A stretch of 15,360 bases of DNA from assembly GCA_964642165.1 (NCBI GenBank), contig CAZXOC010000179.1:1-15360 (forward strand), written 5' to 3'. Position numbers and translations under genes: made by a program. Position 1 is the stretch's first letter. The number at the start of each line of letters is the position of its first letter. Under the pieces are notes generated by a model that saw only the letters and a list, made by a program, of their open reading frames with translations, did no database searches and was not told the origin of the DNA. Source of the DNA: CAYRVX01 sp964642165. Its GTDB lineage: Bacteria > Planctomycetota > Phycisphaerae > SM23-33. This document shows, piece by piece, positions 14,426-15,360 of the stretch.

Positions 14426-14431
14426 TATAAT
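14426..14431 (+). promoter_or_regulatory. Perfect -10 box before the GT2 gene
   Basis: TATAAT at 14426-14431, 52 bp before the GT2 ATG, stands out in GC-rich DNA. No convincing -35 box lies 16-18 bp upstream. The nearby GGGTTATATACCC (14397-14409) is close to a palindrome. Read on the other strand it gives TATAAC, which could serve the divergent hydrolase gene. Confidence 0.5.
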
Positions 14432-14483
14432 CGGCCCCGACCCGGCGCGGACCGGTCCCCGTGGAGGCCCCGGCGAATCGAAC

Positions 14484-15290
14484 ATGGCGAAGTCTGATCA
14501 GCCGCATCCGTACCTGTCGATCATCATCCCGGCCTACAACGAGGCCCGCCGCCTGGCTCCGGCGCTGGCGCAGATCCGCCGCTACGCGGAGCGGACGAAC
14601 CTGCGCGCGGAGGTGGTGGTGGTGGACGACGGCTCGTCGGACGGCACGGCGGGCGTGGCCAGGCGGTTCGACCCCGGGCCGCTGGCCCTTCGCGTCCTGG
14701 TGAACGAGACGAATCGGGGCAAGGGCTACAGCGTCCGGCGCGGCATGGGGGAAGCCGGCGGCGAGGTCCTGCTGATGACCGACGCCGACCAGTCCACGCC
14801 CATCTGGGAGATCGAGAAGGCCCTGCCGCATCTTCGGGCCGGCTACGACGTCGTGATCGGCTCGCGCGACATGCCCGACTCGCAGATCAGCGAGGCCCAG
14901 CCGTGGTACCGGCGGCTGCTGGGCGCGGCGCTGCGGTTCTTCCGGGGGCGGGTGATGCTGAAGGGCATTCGCGACACGCAGTGCGGCTTCAAGCTCTTCA
15001 CCCGCCGGGCGGGCAGGCGGATCTTCGAGAGGGTGACGACCAACCGCTTCGCGTTCGACTGCGAGGTGCTGCTGCTGGCGTGCAAGCTGGGCTTCCGCGT
15101 CAAGGAGATCGGCGTGGTCTGGTGCAACGACGCCGACACCCGCGTGCGCCTCATCCGCGACTCCGCCCGCATGCTGCTGAGCCTGCTGCGCATCCGCTGG
15201 CGAATGCGAGGCGTCCGCATGCCCGCACCGGCCGAAGCAGCCTCGCCGGCACCACCCCAACCCGAGCCCGAGGCGGAGGCCGAGGCCTGA
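14484..15290 (+). CDS. GT2 dolichyl-phosphate-glucosyltransferase-like enzyme
   Basis: Predicted cytoplasmic-face glycosyltransferase (268 aa) of GT2, similar to dolichyl-phosphate beta-glucosyltransferases. It would transfer a sugar from a nucleotide donor to a polyprenyl phosphate, supplying lipid-linked sugars. Visible are LSIIIPAYNEARRL (11-24), VVVDDGSSDGT (45-55), the metal-binding DxD as TDADQSTP (99-106; close to the DADLSTP usual in this group), VIGSRD (124-129) and TQCGFKLF (165-172). A hydrophobic or amphipathic stretch near 228-240 may touch the membrane. The last ~22 residues are a Pro/Glu/Ala-rich tail. The ATG at 14484 begins at the domain edge. GGAGG at 14463-14467 is rather far away (16 bases). 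Its product could feed a polyprenyl-sugar-dependent GT-C enzyme such as the one at 4155-5834, but that link is inference. Confidence 0.88.
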   Translation: MAKSDQPHPYLSIIIPAYNEARRLAPALAQIRRYAERTNLRAEVVVVDDGSSDGTAGVARRFDPGPLALRVLVNETNRGKGYSVRRGMGEAGGEVLLMTDADQSTPIWEIEKALPHLRAGYDVVIGSRDMPDSQISEAQPWYRRLLGAALRFFRGRVMLKGIRDTQCGFKLFTRRAGRRIFERVTTNRFAFDCEVLLLACKLGFRVKEIGVVWCNDADTRVRLIRDSARMLLSLLRIRWRMRGVRMPAPAEAASPAPPQPEPEAEAEA

Positions 15291-15319
15291 GCCGTCCCGG
15301 CGGGGGCCTAGTGCTCCGT

Positions 15320-15355
15320 CAACATCGAACTTCTGGGTCCACCTTCTTGATGTTG
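15320..15355. repeat. Short inverted repeat near the window edge
   Basis: CAACATC (15320-15326) and GATGTTG (15349-15355) form a 7-bp stem around a 22-nt spacer, in bases less GC-rich than the genes to the left. It could be a terminator for the GT2 gene or the terminal part of an insertion sequence continuing beyond the window. The sequence ends too soon to tell. Confidence 0.3.
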
Positions 15356-15360
15356 GTGGC

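Noticed and set aside
11866..14430. An 854-codon plus-strand frame opposite the putative glycoside hydrolase
   Set aside because: It is a mirror of the hydrolase gene. The minus-strand protein has a leader peptide, barrel motifs and a Shine-Dalgarno site, whereas this one has none.
1..15360. CRISPR array, tRNA or rRNA
   Set aside because: No regularly spaced direct repeats, no tRNA-like cloverleaf with a GTTCGA-type T arm, and no rRNA-like stretch was seen by eye.

Overview
The window is GC-rich, gene-dense bacterial DNA. Long spurious ORFs lie opposite the real genes, as expected with very high third-position GC. Its gene content points to Planctomycetota, probably a Phycisphaerae-like lineage and perhaps an uncultured one. 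It encodes several secreted DUF1080 (3-keto-disaccharide hydrolase-like) proteins, a ThuA-like protein, an exported sugar phosphate isomerase/epimerase, a secreted putative glycoside hydrolase and a lipoprotein with a discoidin-like domain. This taxonomic call is an inference from gene content. There is no rRNA or other marker gene in the window.

Layout. Bases 1-366 hold no gene I can support. 367-1482 (+) encodes a diguanylate cyclase with a degenerate receiver domain. It converges on an endonuclease III-like protein (1537-2220, -). A small hypothetical gene follows (2499-2858, -). Then come a lipoprotein with a galactose-binding-like domain (3172-4008, +), closed by a strong hairpin, and a multi-membrane-spanning Agl23/TIGR03663-type protein of the GT39/GT-C superfamily (4155-5834, +).

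The centre (5983-10668, +) is a run of four exported proteins: two tandem paralogous DUF1080 proteins with an extra N-terminal domain, a ThuA-like protein, and a Tat-exported DUF1080 protein with a cysteine-rich tail that could form four zinc ribbons. Facing it across a bidirectional-type hairpin (10706-10738) are two minus-strand genes: a secreted sugar phosphate isomerase/epimerase (10764-11645) and a large secreted putative glycoside hydrolase (11752-14247). A divergent promoter region with a perfect TATAAT leads into a GT2 dolichyl-phosphate-glucosyltransferase-like gene (14484-15290, +). The last 70 bases hold a short inverted repeat that may be the edge of another element.

How it may work together. 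DUF1080, ThuA-like and sugar isomerase/epimerase families recur in bacterial pathways that oxidise a sugar at C3 and then cleave the 3-keto-glycoside by elimination and hydration. Here all of these proteins, and the putative glycoside hydrolase, carry export signals. This suggests an extracytoplasmic saccharide-processing cluster. The usual Gfo/Idh/MocA oxidoreductase is absent from the window. The most unusual item is the Tat-exported DUF1080 protein with the zinc-ribbon tail.
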